Shown here: positions 15,706 to 24,181 of the stretch, in pieces
Numbering within the stretch: position 1 is the stretch's first letter
Layout of the letters: every line of letters begins with the position of its first letter
From: Evansella sp041820985
Lineage (GTDB): Bacteria > Bacillota > Bacilli > Bacillales > Salisediminibacteriaceae
Direction of reading: 5' to 3'
Length of the DNA: 64,000 nucleotides
Assembly (NCBI RefSeq): GCF_041820985.1
Contig: NZ_JBGUAU010000005.1
Location: 124,001-188,000 of the forward strand
Notes under the pieces: model-generated
Told to the model about the DNA's origin: nothing
What the model saw: the letters and a program-made list of their open reading frames with translations, nothing else
Database searches by the model: none
Position numbers and translations under genes: made by a program

Positions 15706-16635
15706 CTATTTCGGCTCTATTAAAGATAAAACAACATCTTTATTTCGATTACACGTTATTTTTCCATCCACTAATTCTAGCTCTGCAACCTGAATAGACG
15801 ATCGCTTCGCCTCAAAAGAGTCATTATCCACATCACTTGATCTACCAGGGTGAGTAAAATAAAAGATAAATGCTTTCCCATCATTGACAAGAACATCCGC
15901 ATGCAAGCCGTAGCCCTGGTCATCCTCCCTTGTACCACTTTCATCCAAGATAAGCCCATTTCTCTCCCAATTCTCCAGATCATGCGACTGAAAAACTCCT
16001 TGTCCTCTCCACTCATCCACGACCATCCAATACGTCTCTTTCCATATGAAGACGTTTGCTCCTTCATGAGGACGACCTTCAATAACCGGCCCCACCACTT
16101 TCCAATCATACAAATCACTGCTATCCGCTGCATATGTATGACTATGATTTGCCTCATCCTTATACCACATCCGCCATCGGCCATCTGGGAGCTCGTGAAC
16201 CGCAGCATCAATCACAAAGTTGGAACTTAGCTGTAATGTTGATTGGTACTTCCAATTCCATAGATCTTCACTTGTATAATGAAGTATTTTTCTCTCATGT
16301 CCTGGCCAATCGTCTGGTACCCCTTGAATATAGCTCACATACATATGGTAAAGTCCATCATTCCAAATTATTTCAGGTGCCCAGAACGTATTTCTGCCAT
16401 GTTCAAAATTTAGTCCTTCGATGATTCCTCGGTACGTCCAATTCTGTCCATCCACAGACGACGCGATACCTAAATCCGTACCATGAACCCAAGAAACCTT
16501 TCTTCCCGGTGCATCGGCACGCCGATTCGTGTACACCATCCACCATAGTTTTTCTTCATGATTCCAAATAATCGTCGGGTCTGCAGCACCATCGTGAATC
16601 GGATCCCGAAAAAGTGGGGAATTACTTTTACTCAT
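15706..16635 (-). CDS. GH43-like five-bladed propeller glycosidase
   Basis: A 309-residue single-domain protein of the GH43/GH32/GH62 five-bladed propeller type. Acidic residues expected in the active site are seen in GAADPTIIWN (Asp20), WAPEIIWND (about 93) and DAAVHEL (about residue 143). Repeated blade motifs with WW, YHMYVS and WRMWYKDE are clear. No signal peptide. It is a third glycan-active enzyme in the region and could trim arabino- or xylo-oligosaccharides, but the exact bond is not predictable. It is divergent from the flavin oxidoreductase gene. Confidence 0.75.
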   Translation of the reverse strand: MSKSNSPLFRDPIHDGAADPTIIWNHEEKLWWMVYTNRRADAPGRKVSWVHGTDLGIASSVDGQNWTYRGIIEGLNFEHGRNTFWAPEIIWNDGLYHMYVSYIQGVPDDWPGHERKILHYTSEDLWNWKYQSTLQLSSNFVIDAAVHELPDGRWRMWYKDEANHSHTYAADSSDLYDWKVVGPVIEGRPHEGANVFIWKETYWMVVDEWRGQGVFQSHDLENWERNGLILDESGTREDDQGYGLHADVLVNDGKAFIFYFTHPGRSSDVDNDSFEAKRSSIQVAELELVDGKITCNRNKDVVLSLIEPK

Positions 16636-16815
16636 AACCTTCGCTCCCTATGTATAGTTTCATTGCTTATATTTTCGCTATTTATATCTTTCGACAAGAA
16701 GTTCTTGTTACCTTCAGAAACGAAAACTCTCTCTCAAATCAAATATTTGTATTGCCATTTCCCATTATGCTTTAATATTAGATAACTTACAGACTTAACC
16801 GAGGTGAAACTACTT

Positions 16816-17880
16816 ATGGAAAACTATCGTATCGATCCTTCGAAAGGATTGGAATTTGGAATCTATACACTAGGTGATCACTTACCACATCCTAAAACAG
16901 GAGAAAGAATCACCGCACAAGAACGAATTCATGAAATTATTGAATATGCAAAGCTGGCAGAACAAGCAGGGATTGATTTTTTCAGTGTTGGAGAAAGCCA
17001 TCAGGAGTACTTTGCAACACAAGCCCACTCCGTTGTTTTATCCGCCATTGCTCAAGCCACAGAAAAAATAAAAATTTCAAGCTCCTCCACGATTATTAGT
17101 ACATCCGATCCAGTCCGAGTATACGAGGACTTTTCCACCATTGATTTAATATCTAAAGGACGAGCAGAGATCATTGCGGGTCGCGCTTCAAGGATCGGTC
17201 TATTTGAGCTATTAGGGTATAATGTGAACTACTATGAAGAACTGTTCGAGGAAAAATTTGATCTGTTATTAAAAATCAACCAAGAAAAAATAGTTAATTG
17301 GAATGGTGAGTTTCGTGCACCATTAAAAAACGCAGAAGTTCTTCCACGTCCAAAGGAAGGCTCACTACCGATATGGCGAGCGGTCGGTGGAACTCCTGAT
17401 AGTGCGAGAAAAGCAGGACTTGCAGGCGTGCCAATGATGATGGCCCACCTTGGAGGTCACGCTACCGCGTTTAAGCGAACGGTGGACACTTATCGAGAAG
17501 CACTGGAGGACAGTGGGTACGACCCTAAAACAATGCCAGTTGCAACCGCAGGATTTTTCTATGCTGCCGAAACTTCACAGCAAGCGCTACGCGAGATGCA
17601 TCCTCATATAAATGAAGGAATGAAAAAAACAAACGGGCGAGGTTTTCCATGGGAAGCTTTTGAGACAGGAGCACACCCTCATAATATAATGAACATTGGC
17701 AGCCCACAAGAAATCATTGAAAAGATCCTATATCAACACGAAGTATTTGGACATCAACGTTATATTGCCCAAATCGACTTTGGCGGAATGCCATTCGAGA
17801 AACTACAGAAAAACATCGAGATCATTGGAACGGAAATATTACCAGCAATAAAGAAGTATACCTCAAAGAAAAACATATAG
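16816..17880 (+). CDS. LLM-class flavin-dependent oxidoreductase
   Basis: A 354-residue luciferase-like TIM-barrel oxidoreductase using reduced FMN or F420. Landmarks are EFGIYTLGDHLPHP at the N-terminus, FFSVGESH near residue 57, the strand SSSSTIISTSDPVRVYEDF near 90-108 and RAEIIAGRAS near 118. The start at 16816 is chosen because GAGGTGA lies eight bases upstream; the ATG four codons earlier sits on that site. The family includes monooxygenases acting on alkanesulfonates, nitriles or odd metabolites. The substrate here is unknown. Confidence 0.82.
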   Translation: MENYRIDPSKGLEFGIYTLGDHLPHPKTGERITAQERIHEIIEYAKLAEQAGIDFFSVGESHQEYFATQAHSVVLSAIAQATEKIKISSSSTIISTSDPVRVYEDFSTIDLISKGRAEIIAGRASRIGLFELLGYNVNYYEELFEEKFDLLLKINQEKIVNWNGEFRAPLKNAEVLPRPKEGSLPIWRAVGGTPDSARKAGLAGVPMMMAHLGGHATAFKRTVDTYREALEDSGYDPKTMPVATAGFFYAAETSQQALREMHPHINEGMKKTNGRGFPWEAFETGAHPHNIMNIGSPQEIIEKILYQHEVFGHQRYIAQIDFGGMPFEKLQKNIEIIGTEILPAIKKYTSKKNI

Positions 17881-17885
17881 TGAGA

Positions 17886-17920
17886 GGCGGTCCTTACAAT
17901 GTTCCAAAGGACCGCTTTTG
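17886..17920 (+). terminator. Terminator of the flavin oxidoreductase gene
   Basis: GCGGTCCTT and AAAGGACCGC form the stem, followed by TTTTG. It lies just after the stop codon at 17880 and may also serve the convergent SDR gene. Confidence 0.75.
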
Positions 17921-17928
17921 TATATTAT

Positions 17929-18684
17929 CTAGATAGACAATCCCCCATCAATAAGAATATTACTCCCATTCATAAACCCAGCTTCTTCACTGGCCGCGAA
18001 CAAAATCGAGTGGGCAATCTCCGCACTTGTTGCCAGACGATTCATCGGTTGCCTTGATCGAAACATAGCTTCCATCGCTTTTGGATCCTCGGCATTGTCA
18101 ATTTTTGCTCTAACCCCCTCCGTCTCCGTTGTTCCAGGGGAAACACAATTAACCCTGATATTGCCATCCATATAATCCATCGCCATGGATTTTGTTAACG
18201 AAAGGATAGCACCCTTAGATGCAGAGTAAGCACTTCGATCTTTCAAACCCTTCGTTGCCGCAACAGATCCAACGTTGACAATGACTCCTCCACCTTGCTC
18301 CTTCATCTCCTTGATCACATATTTCGAGACGAAGAACGTTCCTTGCACATTCACCAACAGCGTTTCTAATAAATCCTCTTCTGAAATATCATCCACTTTC
18401 CCAGGCAGAACCACCGCTGCGTTATTAACCAAAATATCAATCCGACCAAATGCATCCACAGCAGCTTGAACCATCGATTTCACATCATCCACTTTAGACA
18501 CATCACCTTGAACAAAGATACCATCAGCACCCTTTTCTTTAAGTAATGCTAACGTTTCTTCTCCTCGCTCCGACTTCGAATTAACAACAACCTTCGCTCC
18601 TCTTTCAGCAAATTGCAGTGCCGATTCACGCCCAATTCCAGCTCCCGATCCAGTAATGAGAACAACCTTATTCGTAAAATTGAT
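17929..18684 (-). CDS. SDR family oxidoreductase, non-standard start codon
   Basis: A classical short-chain dehydrogenase of about 251 residues. It has the cofactor motif GSGAGIG near residue 13, NNAAV near 88, the catalytic Ser in GSVAA and YSASK with Tyr and Lys. The protein should begin at NFTNKVVLITG. There, GGAGG lies five bases before ATT (18687) and eight before ATC (18684), with no ATG, GTG or TTG in the right place. A TTG three codons upstream overlaps the binding site, and the next candidate start at 18840 would add 52 unrelated residues. I mark the ATC. Substrate unknown. Confidence 0.75.
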   Translation of the reverse strand: MNFTNKVVLITGSGAGIGRESALQFAERGAKVVVNSKSERGEETLALLKEKGADGIFVQGDVSKVDDVKSMVQAAVDAFGRIDILVNNAAVVLPGKVDDISEEDLLETLLVNVQGTFFVSKYVIKEMKEQGGGVIVNVGSVAATKGLKDRSAYSASKGAILSLTKSMAMDYMDGNIRVNCVSPGTTETEGVRAKIDNAEDPKAMEAMFRSRQPMNRLATSAEIAHSILFAASEEAGFMNGSNILIDGGLSI

Positions 18685-18973
18685 AATAAACCCCTCCAAC
18701 CCTTTCTTTTTTTGAAAAAAATAGTGTTTTCGTTTTTCCTTTTTCCTATATAGTAACGTCCTATCTTCAATTTCCACTATTATATGTAAATTGTCCAGGA
18801 ATTCCCCCTCGAATCCTCCACTTTGATCTACGAACATCACCCTTGTTTAAACAATCACTCCCTATCACATCTAACCAACTCTCAAAAACCACCCCAAAAC
18901 ACACAAAAATCACCCAATTATTGCTCTTGTAACAAAAACTTACAACTTTTTTAAAATTATTTTCATTTACCTA

Positions 18974-19002
18974 TTGAAATTTTAAGTATTAGTTGTTAAT
19001 CT
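18974..19002 (+). promoter_or_regulatory. Promoter of the carboxynorspermidine synthase leader
   Basis: TTGAAA at 18974-18979, 17 bases, TAATCT at 18997-19002. A start near 19009 would give a leader of about 560 bases to the first codon. Confidence 0.4.
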
Positions 19003-19008
19003 TAAGAA

Positions 19009-19434
19009 GCGTTCTTTGGAAAACTAATATTCAGTATATCAAGTCTTTCAAAGCAGATAATTTTGACCACTTCCTTACCGGAGTCAAGGCCATACGGACA
19101 GCCGGGTCAAATGCCGATTGGCAACTTAGTTTGCCTTATTGATTGAGTTAAAAGCTCAAATTTTATAAGTTGGTTACTTTACAACCAGTGCATTTAGCAC
19201 ACAACTTGTGAAACGGTCAATAAGAGTACTAAAAGTAGTTATTTGCTATATAGACTCTGATCTTACTATGATATATTTGAATATTAATGAGCTTTCTATC
19301 ATAATATAATTAGTACTTTTATGGTAGACGCGTACGTATGACGATGGTCATATTTATAGTTATGCTTTTTTAATATGTGATGATATATCTTCAACAAGTG
19401 TTGTGCGCGTAATGCGTTTTGCACTTGTTTTTTT
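19009..19434 (+). ncRNA. Structured leader RNA ahead of the carboxynorspermidine genes
   Basis: Between the promoter and a U-tailed hairpin the DNA can form several nested stems. CCGG-A-GTC at about 19079 pairs with GAC-AG-CCGG around 19096-19104. GCC-GATT-GGC and GCAA-CTTAG-TTTGC follow directly. The GC-rich block 19060-19135 stands out from its AT-rich surroundings. The terminator ends 137 bases before the gene. This could be a riboswitch or attenuator sensing a polyamine or precursor, or an independent small RNA. It does not match any riboswitch class I can recall (SAM, lysine, glycine, ykkC/guanidine, cobalamin, c-di-GMP). Confidence 0.4.
19394..19434 (+). terminator. Terminator in the carboxynorspermidine leader
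   Basis: ACAAGTG and CACTTGT enclose a GC-containing loop and are followed by six or more T. No protein gene lies upstream on this strand, so it ends the leader or small RNA. Confidence 0.65.
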
Positions 19435-19571
19435 GTTGTTTAAAGCACAAATTGAGGGGAATATGACTATAATTGTTTTTTTAAAGACACCCTAAGTAAT
19501 TAATGACAACTTTGTTGGTTACAATTCTTCCTCTTGAGGTTCCAAATTCATTTTAGTAAGGAGAGATAAGA

Positions 19572-20810
19572 ATGGGAAAAGCACTTATTATTGGTTGTGG
19601 TGGAGTTGCACAAGTTGCGATTCACAAATGCGTTCAAAATAGTGAGGTATTTGAAGAAATTTGTATCGCAAGTCGTACAAAGTCTAAATGTGATGACTTA
19701 AAAGCAAAATTAGACGGTGGAAAAACAAAAATAACAACTGCACAAGTTGATGCAAATAACGTAGACGAGCTAATCGCTTTAATTGAAGAGGTTAAACCAG
19801 ATATCGTTATGAACTTAGCATTACCATACCAGGATTTAACGATCATGGATGCTTGTCTTGCAACAAAAACACATTATTTAGATACAGCGAATTACGAACC
19901 AGAAGATACTGCGAAGTTTGAATATAAATGGCAATGGGAATACCGTGAGCGTTTTGAAAAAGCTGGGATTACTGCTCTTTTAGGTAGTGGATTTGATCCT
20001 GGTGTTACAGGAGTATTCTCTGCGTATGCCTTGAAACATTATTTTGATGAAATTGAATATATCGATATTCTTGACTGCAATGCTGGAGACCACGGCTATC
20101 CGTTCGCAACAAACTTCAACCCTGAAATCAACATTCGTGAAGTTTCTGCAAATGGACGCTATTGGGAAAACGGCGAGTGGATAGAGACAGAGCCAATGGA
20201 AATCAAACGAGTATACAACTTCCCTGAAGTTGGAGAAAAAGATATGTACTTGTTGTACCATGAAGAGCTTGAATCTTTAGTTGAAAACATTCCTGGTCTA
20301 AAGCGTATCCGTTTCTTCATGACATTTGGACAAAGCTATCTTACACACTTAAAATGTCTTGAAAATGTTGGTATGACTTCGATTGAGCCAATTGAATTTG
20401 AAGGGAAACAAATCATCCCTCTTCAATTCTTAAAAGCAGTTTTACCAGATCCAGCTTCCCTTGGACCAAGAACAAAAGGAAAAACGAATATCGGTTGTAT
20501 CTTCAGAGGGAAAAAAGACGGAAAAGAAAAAACATACTACGTATACAATGTTTGTGACCATGAAGCTTGCTTTAAAGAAGTTGGTTCACAAGCAGTATCC
20601 TACACAACAGGAGTTCCAGCTATGATCGGTGCTATGATGATTATGACTGGATTATGGAACAAGCCAGGCGTATACAATATCGAAGAATTTGATCCAGATC
20701 CATTCATGGATGCATTAAACAAATGGGGTCTACCATGGAAAGAAGACTTTAACCCAGAACTTGTAGATGCAGAGCCTATCAAAGAAGAACAGCCGGAGTA
20801 TACTCGTTAA
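19572..20810 (+). CDS. Carboxynorspermidine synthase (CASDH)
   Basis: A 412-residue enzyme of the saccharopine dehydrogenase superfamily, carboxy(nor)spermidine dehydrogenase type. It joins aspartate semialdehyde to diaminopropane or putrescine with NADPH to give carboxynorspermidine or carboxyspermidine. The Rossmann motif GCGGVAQVAIHK lies at residues 9-20. LALPYQDLTIMDACL, YLDTANYEPED, GSGFDPGVTGVFS and NAGDHGYPFATNFNP are typical. GGAG lies ahead of the ATG. It is one base from nspC, forming a two-gene operon. The route bypasses S-adenosylmethionine decarboxylase and spermidine synthase (SpeD/SpeE), the usual B. subtilis pathway. Confidence 0.9.
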   Translation: MGKALIIGCGGVAQVAIHKCVQNSEVFEEICIASRTKSKCDDLKAKLDGGKTKITTAQVDANNVDELIALIEEVKPDIVMNLALPYQDLTIMDACLATKTHYLDTANYEPEDTAKFEYKWQWEYRERFEKAGITALLGSGFDPGVTGVFSAYALKHYFDEIEYIDILDCNAGDHGYPFATNFNPEINIREVSANGRYWENGEWIETEPMEIKRVYNFPEVGEKDMYLLYHEELESLVENIPGLKRIRFFMTFGQSYLTHLKCLENVGMTSIEPIEFEGKQIIPLQFLKAVLPDPASLGPRTKGKTNIGCIFRGKKDGKEKTYYVYNVCDHEACFKEVGSQAVSYTTGVPAMIGAMMIMTGLWNKPGVYNIEEFDPDPFMDALNKWGLPWKEDFNPELVDAEPIKEEQPEYTR

Positions 20811-20811
20811 G

Positions 20812-21939
20812 ATGAGGTTTGAAGAACTACCAACACCGTGCTATGTAGTAGATGAATCTCTGTTAGAAAAAAATCTTAAAATCCTTCGCGGAGTCATGGA
20901 TCGCACTGGATGCAAGATTGTTCTAGCACAAAAAGCATTTTCCATGTCAACCATGTATCCTCTTATTGGAGAGTACTTAAATGGTACGACAGCAAGTGGC
21001 CTATACGAAGCACGACTAGGTCATGAAGAAATGGGCAAAGAAAATCATGTCTTTGCCCCTGCCTACCGTGAAGATGAGATAGATGAAATAATTTCGATTT
21101 GTGACCATGTTATCTTTAATTCTTTTTCACAGTTAGAGAAGTTTAAAGACAAAGCATTACATGCTGGGAGAAAAGTAGGGTTACGAATTAATCCAGAATG
21201 CTCTACGCAAGTTGGACATGAGATTTATGATCCTTGTTCTATCGGCTCCCGTTTCGGGGTAACGATAGAAAATTTCCAGCCTGAGTTACTTGATGGTGTG
21301 TCAGGTCTTCACTTCCACACACTTTGTCAGCAAAACTCGGACGATTTAGAAACAACATTAAATGCAGTGGAAGAGAAATTTGGACCATGGCTATCACAAA
21401 TGGAATGGATCAATTTTGGCGGTGGACATCATATTACAAGAGAAGATTATGATATTCCTTTATTGGAATCTTGTATTAAAAGAATGCAAGACAAGTACGG
21501 TTTAGCAGTTTACCTTGAGCCAGGAGAAGCAGTTGCTCTTAATGCTGGTTATCTTATTACAACCGTTCTTGATACATTGAAAAACGGAATGGAAATTGCT
21601 ATTCTTGATACCTCTGCATCTTGTCATATGCCTGACGTATTAGAAATGCCTTATCGCCCTCCTCTTTTTGGATCAGGAGAATCCGGTGAGAAATCATTTA
21701 CGTATCGTCTTGGTGGACAAACTTGTCTTGCAGGAGATGTAATCGGTGATTATTCCTTTGATCAACCATTGAAAAGTGGAGATCGATTGGTATTCGGTGA
21801 CATGGCTATTTACTCCATGGTAAAAAATACAACCTTTAACGGTATGGCGTTACCTGCCATTGCAGTTCAACGCAAAGATGGAGATTGTGAAGTCGTAAGG
21901 AAATTTGGTTACGAAAACTTTAAGAACCGACTGGCATAA
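20812..21939 (+). CDS. nspC: Carboxynorspermidine decarboxylase
   Basis: A 375-residue PLP enzyme of the alanine racemase / ornithine decarboxylase fold III. It decarboxylates carboxynorspermidine or carboxyspermidine to norspermidine or spermidine. The PLP Lys41 lies in LAQKAFSM. NFGGGHHITREDYD binds the phosphate, LEPGEAV follows, and Cys in DTSASCHMPDVLEMPYRPPL is the active-site Cys from the other subunit. I start at 20812, one base past the synthase stop. The synteny of the two genes confirms the pathway. Whether norspermidine or spermidine is the product depends on the diamine available. Confidence 0.92.
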   Translation: MRFEELPTPCYVVDESLLEKNLKILRGVMDRTGCKIVLAQKAFSMSTMYPLIGEYLNGTTASGLYEARLGHEEMGKENHVFAPAYREDEIDEIISICDHVIFNSFSQLEKFKDKALHAGRKVGLRINPECSTQVGHEIYDPCSIGSRFGVTIENFQPELLDGVSGLHFHTLCQQNSDDLETTLNAVEEKFGPWLSQMEWINFGGGHHITREDYDIPLLESCIKRMQDKYGLAVYLEPGEAVALNAGYLITTVLDTLKNGMEIAILDTSASCHMPDVLEMPYRPPLFGSGESGEKSFTYRLGGQTCLAGDVIGDYSFDQPLKSGDRLVFGDMAIYSMVKNTTFNGMALPAIAVQRKDGDCEVVRKFGYENFKNRLA

Positions 21940-22248
21940 TGATCCTTTTATAAAGAAAGTATCTTATAAATTAGTCTGATCTTCCTAAGAAACTAGGTTC
22001 CTGATTATTTGGAATCTAGTTTTTTGTGAAGGCATAATCCTTCCTTCCAAAACAATAATACTCCAACCAAAGAAACCTCTGTTTCTATTAACGGTTGTTT
22101 CGGCCCGTATCTAAACCGATGGAACTCTTTAGATACCCATGTAAATTCCCTACTGAAAAATAGAATTATAACACCTTTAGTCCATTGGAGATAACTTAAT
22201 TTATTGCTATACTTTTTTTATGATAATTCAATATAGGAGGTGAGAAGA
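21940..22248. other. Intergenic region after nspC
   Basis: Apart from the terminator at 21990-22026 I see only AT-rich sequence and the promoter region of the DoxX-like gene. Confidence 0.35.
21990..22026 (+). terminator. Terminator of the carboxynorspermidine operon
   Basis: AACTAGGTTCC pairs with GGAATCTAGTT with one bulge, then T6. It lies 50 bases past the nspC stop. Confidence 0.75.
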
Positions 22249-22641
22249 TTGAGCAAAACCATATTACATGGATCCCGATTCGCTTTGGGTTTTATTTTCC
22301 TTATAGCTGGAATTAACGGATATTTTGTTATTTTTGATCTAAATCCGTTTATTGCAACTAGCCCAGAAGCAATGGCACTCTTTGAATTTAAATACTTACT
22401 TGTTTTTGAAAAAACGATCGAAATCATCTGTGGCATTTTATTACTAATAAACAGGTTTGTTCCTCTAGCTCTTGCAATATTAGCACCAATTATCGCAAAT
22501 ATACTTTTACTTCACGTATTCCTTGACCACTCATTACTCCCATTAGCTATCACTCTCAGCATCATGCATGGGTACATGTTATTTTTTTACAGAGATAACT
22601 TTATTAAACTCCTAGAAAAAAAAGCAGTTCCAAAGAATTAA
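22249..22641 (+). CDS. DoxX-like membrane protein
   Basis: A 130-residue protein with four predicted membrane segments, resembling the DoxX/YphA family (RFALGFIFLIAGINGYF at the start, FEKTIEIICGILLLINRFVPLAL in the middle, HGYMLFFYRDNF near the end). The TTG start at 22249 is chosen because GGAGG lies eight bases upstream, whereas the GTG at 22240 is part of that site. The family's role in redox or sulfur metabolism is poorly defined. Monocistronic. Confidence 0.7.
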   Translation: MSKTILHGSRFALGFIFLIAGINGYFVIFDLNPFIATSPEAMALFEFKYLLVFEKTIEIICGILLLINRFVPLALAILAPIIANILLLHVFLDHSLLPLAITLSIMHGYMLFFYRDNFIKLLEKKAVPKN

Positions 22642-22650
22642 CTTTTCAGA

Positions 22651-22735
22651 AGAAAAGCGCAAGACGCCCTTTCATGACCGAAATGCACTAAGATCACGAG
22701 TGCGTAGGCGCTGTAGCTGGTCTTTTTTGCATGAC
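22651..22735 (+). repeat. Degenerate Bacillus-type AAAAGCGC repeat / hairpin
   Basis: Begins AGAAAAGCGCAAGACGCCC and ends GGCGCTGTAGCTGGTC plus T6. The outer parts resemble the widespread AAAAGCGCAAGCGCC...GCGCT intergenic element of Bacillus genomes. It may act as the terminator of the DoxX-like gene. A short second piece (AGAAAAGCGCATGG) occurs near 24091. Confidence 0.45.
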
Positions 22736-22832
22736 ACAACTAGTTATCCACAGGTCAAAAAAATAGTTTCCTAAACAACAAGAAAATGAATATCAAGAAT
22801 TACATCTCACAAAAAATAAACAGATTGAATCA

Positions 22833-22862
22833 TTGGACATTGTTTCACAACTGTTGTACTAT
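22833..22862 (+). promoter_or_regulatory. Likely ferritin promoter
   Basis: TTGGAC at 22833-22838, 18 bases, TACTAT at 22857-22862, then the ferritin gene 34 bases later. No clear Fur or PerR box is seen. Confidence 0.35.
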
Positions 22863-22896
22863 CACATGTAAATAAGGAAAAGGAAGGTGAATGAAG

Positions 22897-23400
22897 ATGT
22901 TAACAAAGGAGCTTGTGAAAGGCTTAAATGATCAAATGAATTATGAATTCTTTTCCGCTCACGCGTATCTTGCAACTGCTGCTTATTGTTCTAGTGAAAG
23001 TCTTGATGGGTTCGCAAACTTTTTCTTAGCTCAAGCGGAAGAAGAAAGATTTCACGCGATGAAGTTTTATAATTTCATTAACGATATGGGCGAAAAGGCA
23101 GTAGTAGCAGGTATGCCAAGCCCCAATAATGACTTCGATTCCGTACTTGATGCTTTTGAAAAATCTTTTAAGCATGAAAAAGAAGTGACAAAGCGAATTT
23201 ATAAGCTTGCGGACATGGCCCTGGATGAGAGAGAGCATGCAACCATGACATTCTTAAAATGGTTTATTGAAGAACAAGTGGAGGAAGAGGCATCATTCGA
23301 TAATATCATTCAAAAATTGAAGCGTATCGAAAACGACAGCAACGCATTTTATATGCTGGAAAGTGAACTAGGAAAACGAACGTTTAGTCCTGGTGAGTAA
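22897..23400 (+). CDS. ftnA: Ferritin
   Basis: A 167-residue non-heme ferritin that would form a 24-subunit cytoplasmic shell storing iron. The ferroxidase ligands are visible as Glu in MNYEFFSAHAYL, the EEERFHAMKFY helix with Glu-x-x-His near residue 50, and Glu in DEREHATMTFLKWF and FIEEQVEEEA. I take the ATG at 22897 (MLTKELVKGL), the usual family start; the ATG six bases earlier overlaps the ribosome binding site. A terminator follows. Confidence 0.92.
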   Translation: MLTKELVKGLNDQMNYEFFSAHAYLATAAYCSSESLDGFANFFLAQAEEERFHAMKFYNFINDMGEKAVVAGMPSPNNDFDSVLDAFEKSFKHEKEVTKRIYKLADMALDEREHATMTFLKWFIEEQVEEEASFDNIIQKLKRIENDSNAFYMLESELGKRTFSPGE

Positions 23401-23404
23401 GAAA

Positions 23405-23440
23405 AGCGAGGATAATGGCAGTTAGCCTTGTCCTCGTTTT
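23405..23440 (+). terminator. Ferritin terminator
   Basis: CGAGGATAA and TTGTCCTCG pair around an inner GGC/GCC hairpin, then TTTT. Confidence 0.7.
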
Positions 23441-23500
23441 ACTAGATATATCCTGCACCTTGCTTTGGAAATCAAAAATAATACTACTTCCCCCAAGTTT

Positions 23501-23872
23501 TTATCCTTGAATATCTTCCACCTTCAACTTTGTTATCGTTCCTTGATGAAACACCAATTGCCATCTTCCATCAATATGTTTCCAAATGGAGCTGCGTAAT
23601 GTGTTTCGCTTTCTAGTTTTATCCTCGATAAAATAAGTGGACAATACCACACCATCTGATAAAGGATGTATTTCATAGTTGTGTAGAGACATTTCAGTCA
23701 GCACTACTCCACCTTCAAGACATTCCTCCTTATCAAACATATAACCGGAACTTCCGATTTCGAAAAATTCATCTGCTAAAATGTTATCAAGCTGATCCGA
23801 GTTTTTCCGCACTTCTATATTTGTGTGACGTTCCTCTAACTTTTTTAAGTGCTGTATTAAGTTCTTATCCAT
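23501..23872 (-). CDS. DUF4440 / NTF2-like family protein
   Basis: A 123-residue protein with the cone-shaped NTF2/SnoaL-like fold. An N-terminal helix has RHTNIEVRKNSDQLDNILADEFFEIGSSG, followed by strands YEIHPLSDGVVLSTY and RNTLRSSIWKHIDGRWQLVFHQGT. The ending WxxxDGRWQLVFHQGT is typical of DUF4440. Such domains act as small hydrolases, isomerases or binding proteins; no substrate can be assigned. Monocistronic and cytoplasmic. Confidence 0.75.
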   Translation of the reverse strand: MDKNLIQHLKKLEERHTNIEVRKNSDQLDNILADEFFEIGSSGYMFDKEECLEGGVVLTEMSLHNYEIHPLSDGVVLSTYFIEDKTRKRNTLRSSIWKHIDGRWQLVFHQGTITKLKVEDIQG

Positions 23873-24155
23873 TTTTGTTGCTCCCTCATTTTACTTTATT
23901 ATTGTTATCTTCCATTTCTAATTATTTTAACATTATTTCCAAGTTTCCTTCACTCGTTTTCCTCCTCTATCGCTTGAAATTACTATTAAAATAATATTGT
24001 TTTAATTCAAAAGTTATAACTAATGGAACTAGTTGAAAAAATATTCTTACAAGTACCATGAAGCCCTCCCACCACTACAATTTTCAATAAGAAAAGCGCA
24101 TGGAACCTAGAGCTAGACACCTTTCAAAATCCAAAAAATTTATACTTTCTTTCAC
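23873..24155. other. Intergenic region
   Basis: AT-rich, with a short AGAAAAGCGC repeat piece near 24090. No gene seen. Confidence 0.35.
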
Positions 24156-24181
24156 AAAAAAAAAGCACCCATTAGGCGCTC
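24156..24181 (-). terminator. cueP terminator
   Basis: Minus strand AGCGCC-TAAT-GGGTGCT followed by nine T, right at the cueP stop codon. Confidence 0.75.

Noticed and set aside
18685..18840. 52-residue N-terminal extension of the SDR
   Set aside because: It is basic and low in complexity, unlike any SDR, and is most likely the untranslated leader.
19060..19135. Known riboswitch class in the carboxynorspermidine leader
   Set aside because: I compared it from memory with the SAM, lysine, glycine, guanidine, cobalamin, TPP, FMN, c-di-GMP and THF motifs and found no match, so it is listed as unidentified.
22740..22760. Single perfect DnaA box (TTATCCACA) as a replication origin sign
   Set aside because: One box alone is expected by chance. 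There is no dnaA or dnaN gene, box cluster or AT-rich unwinding region.
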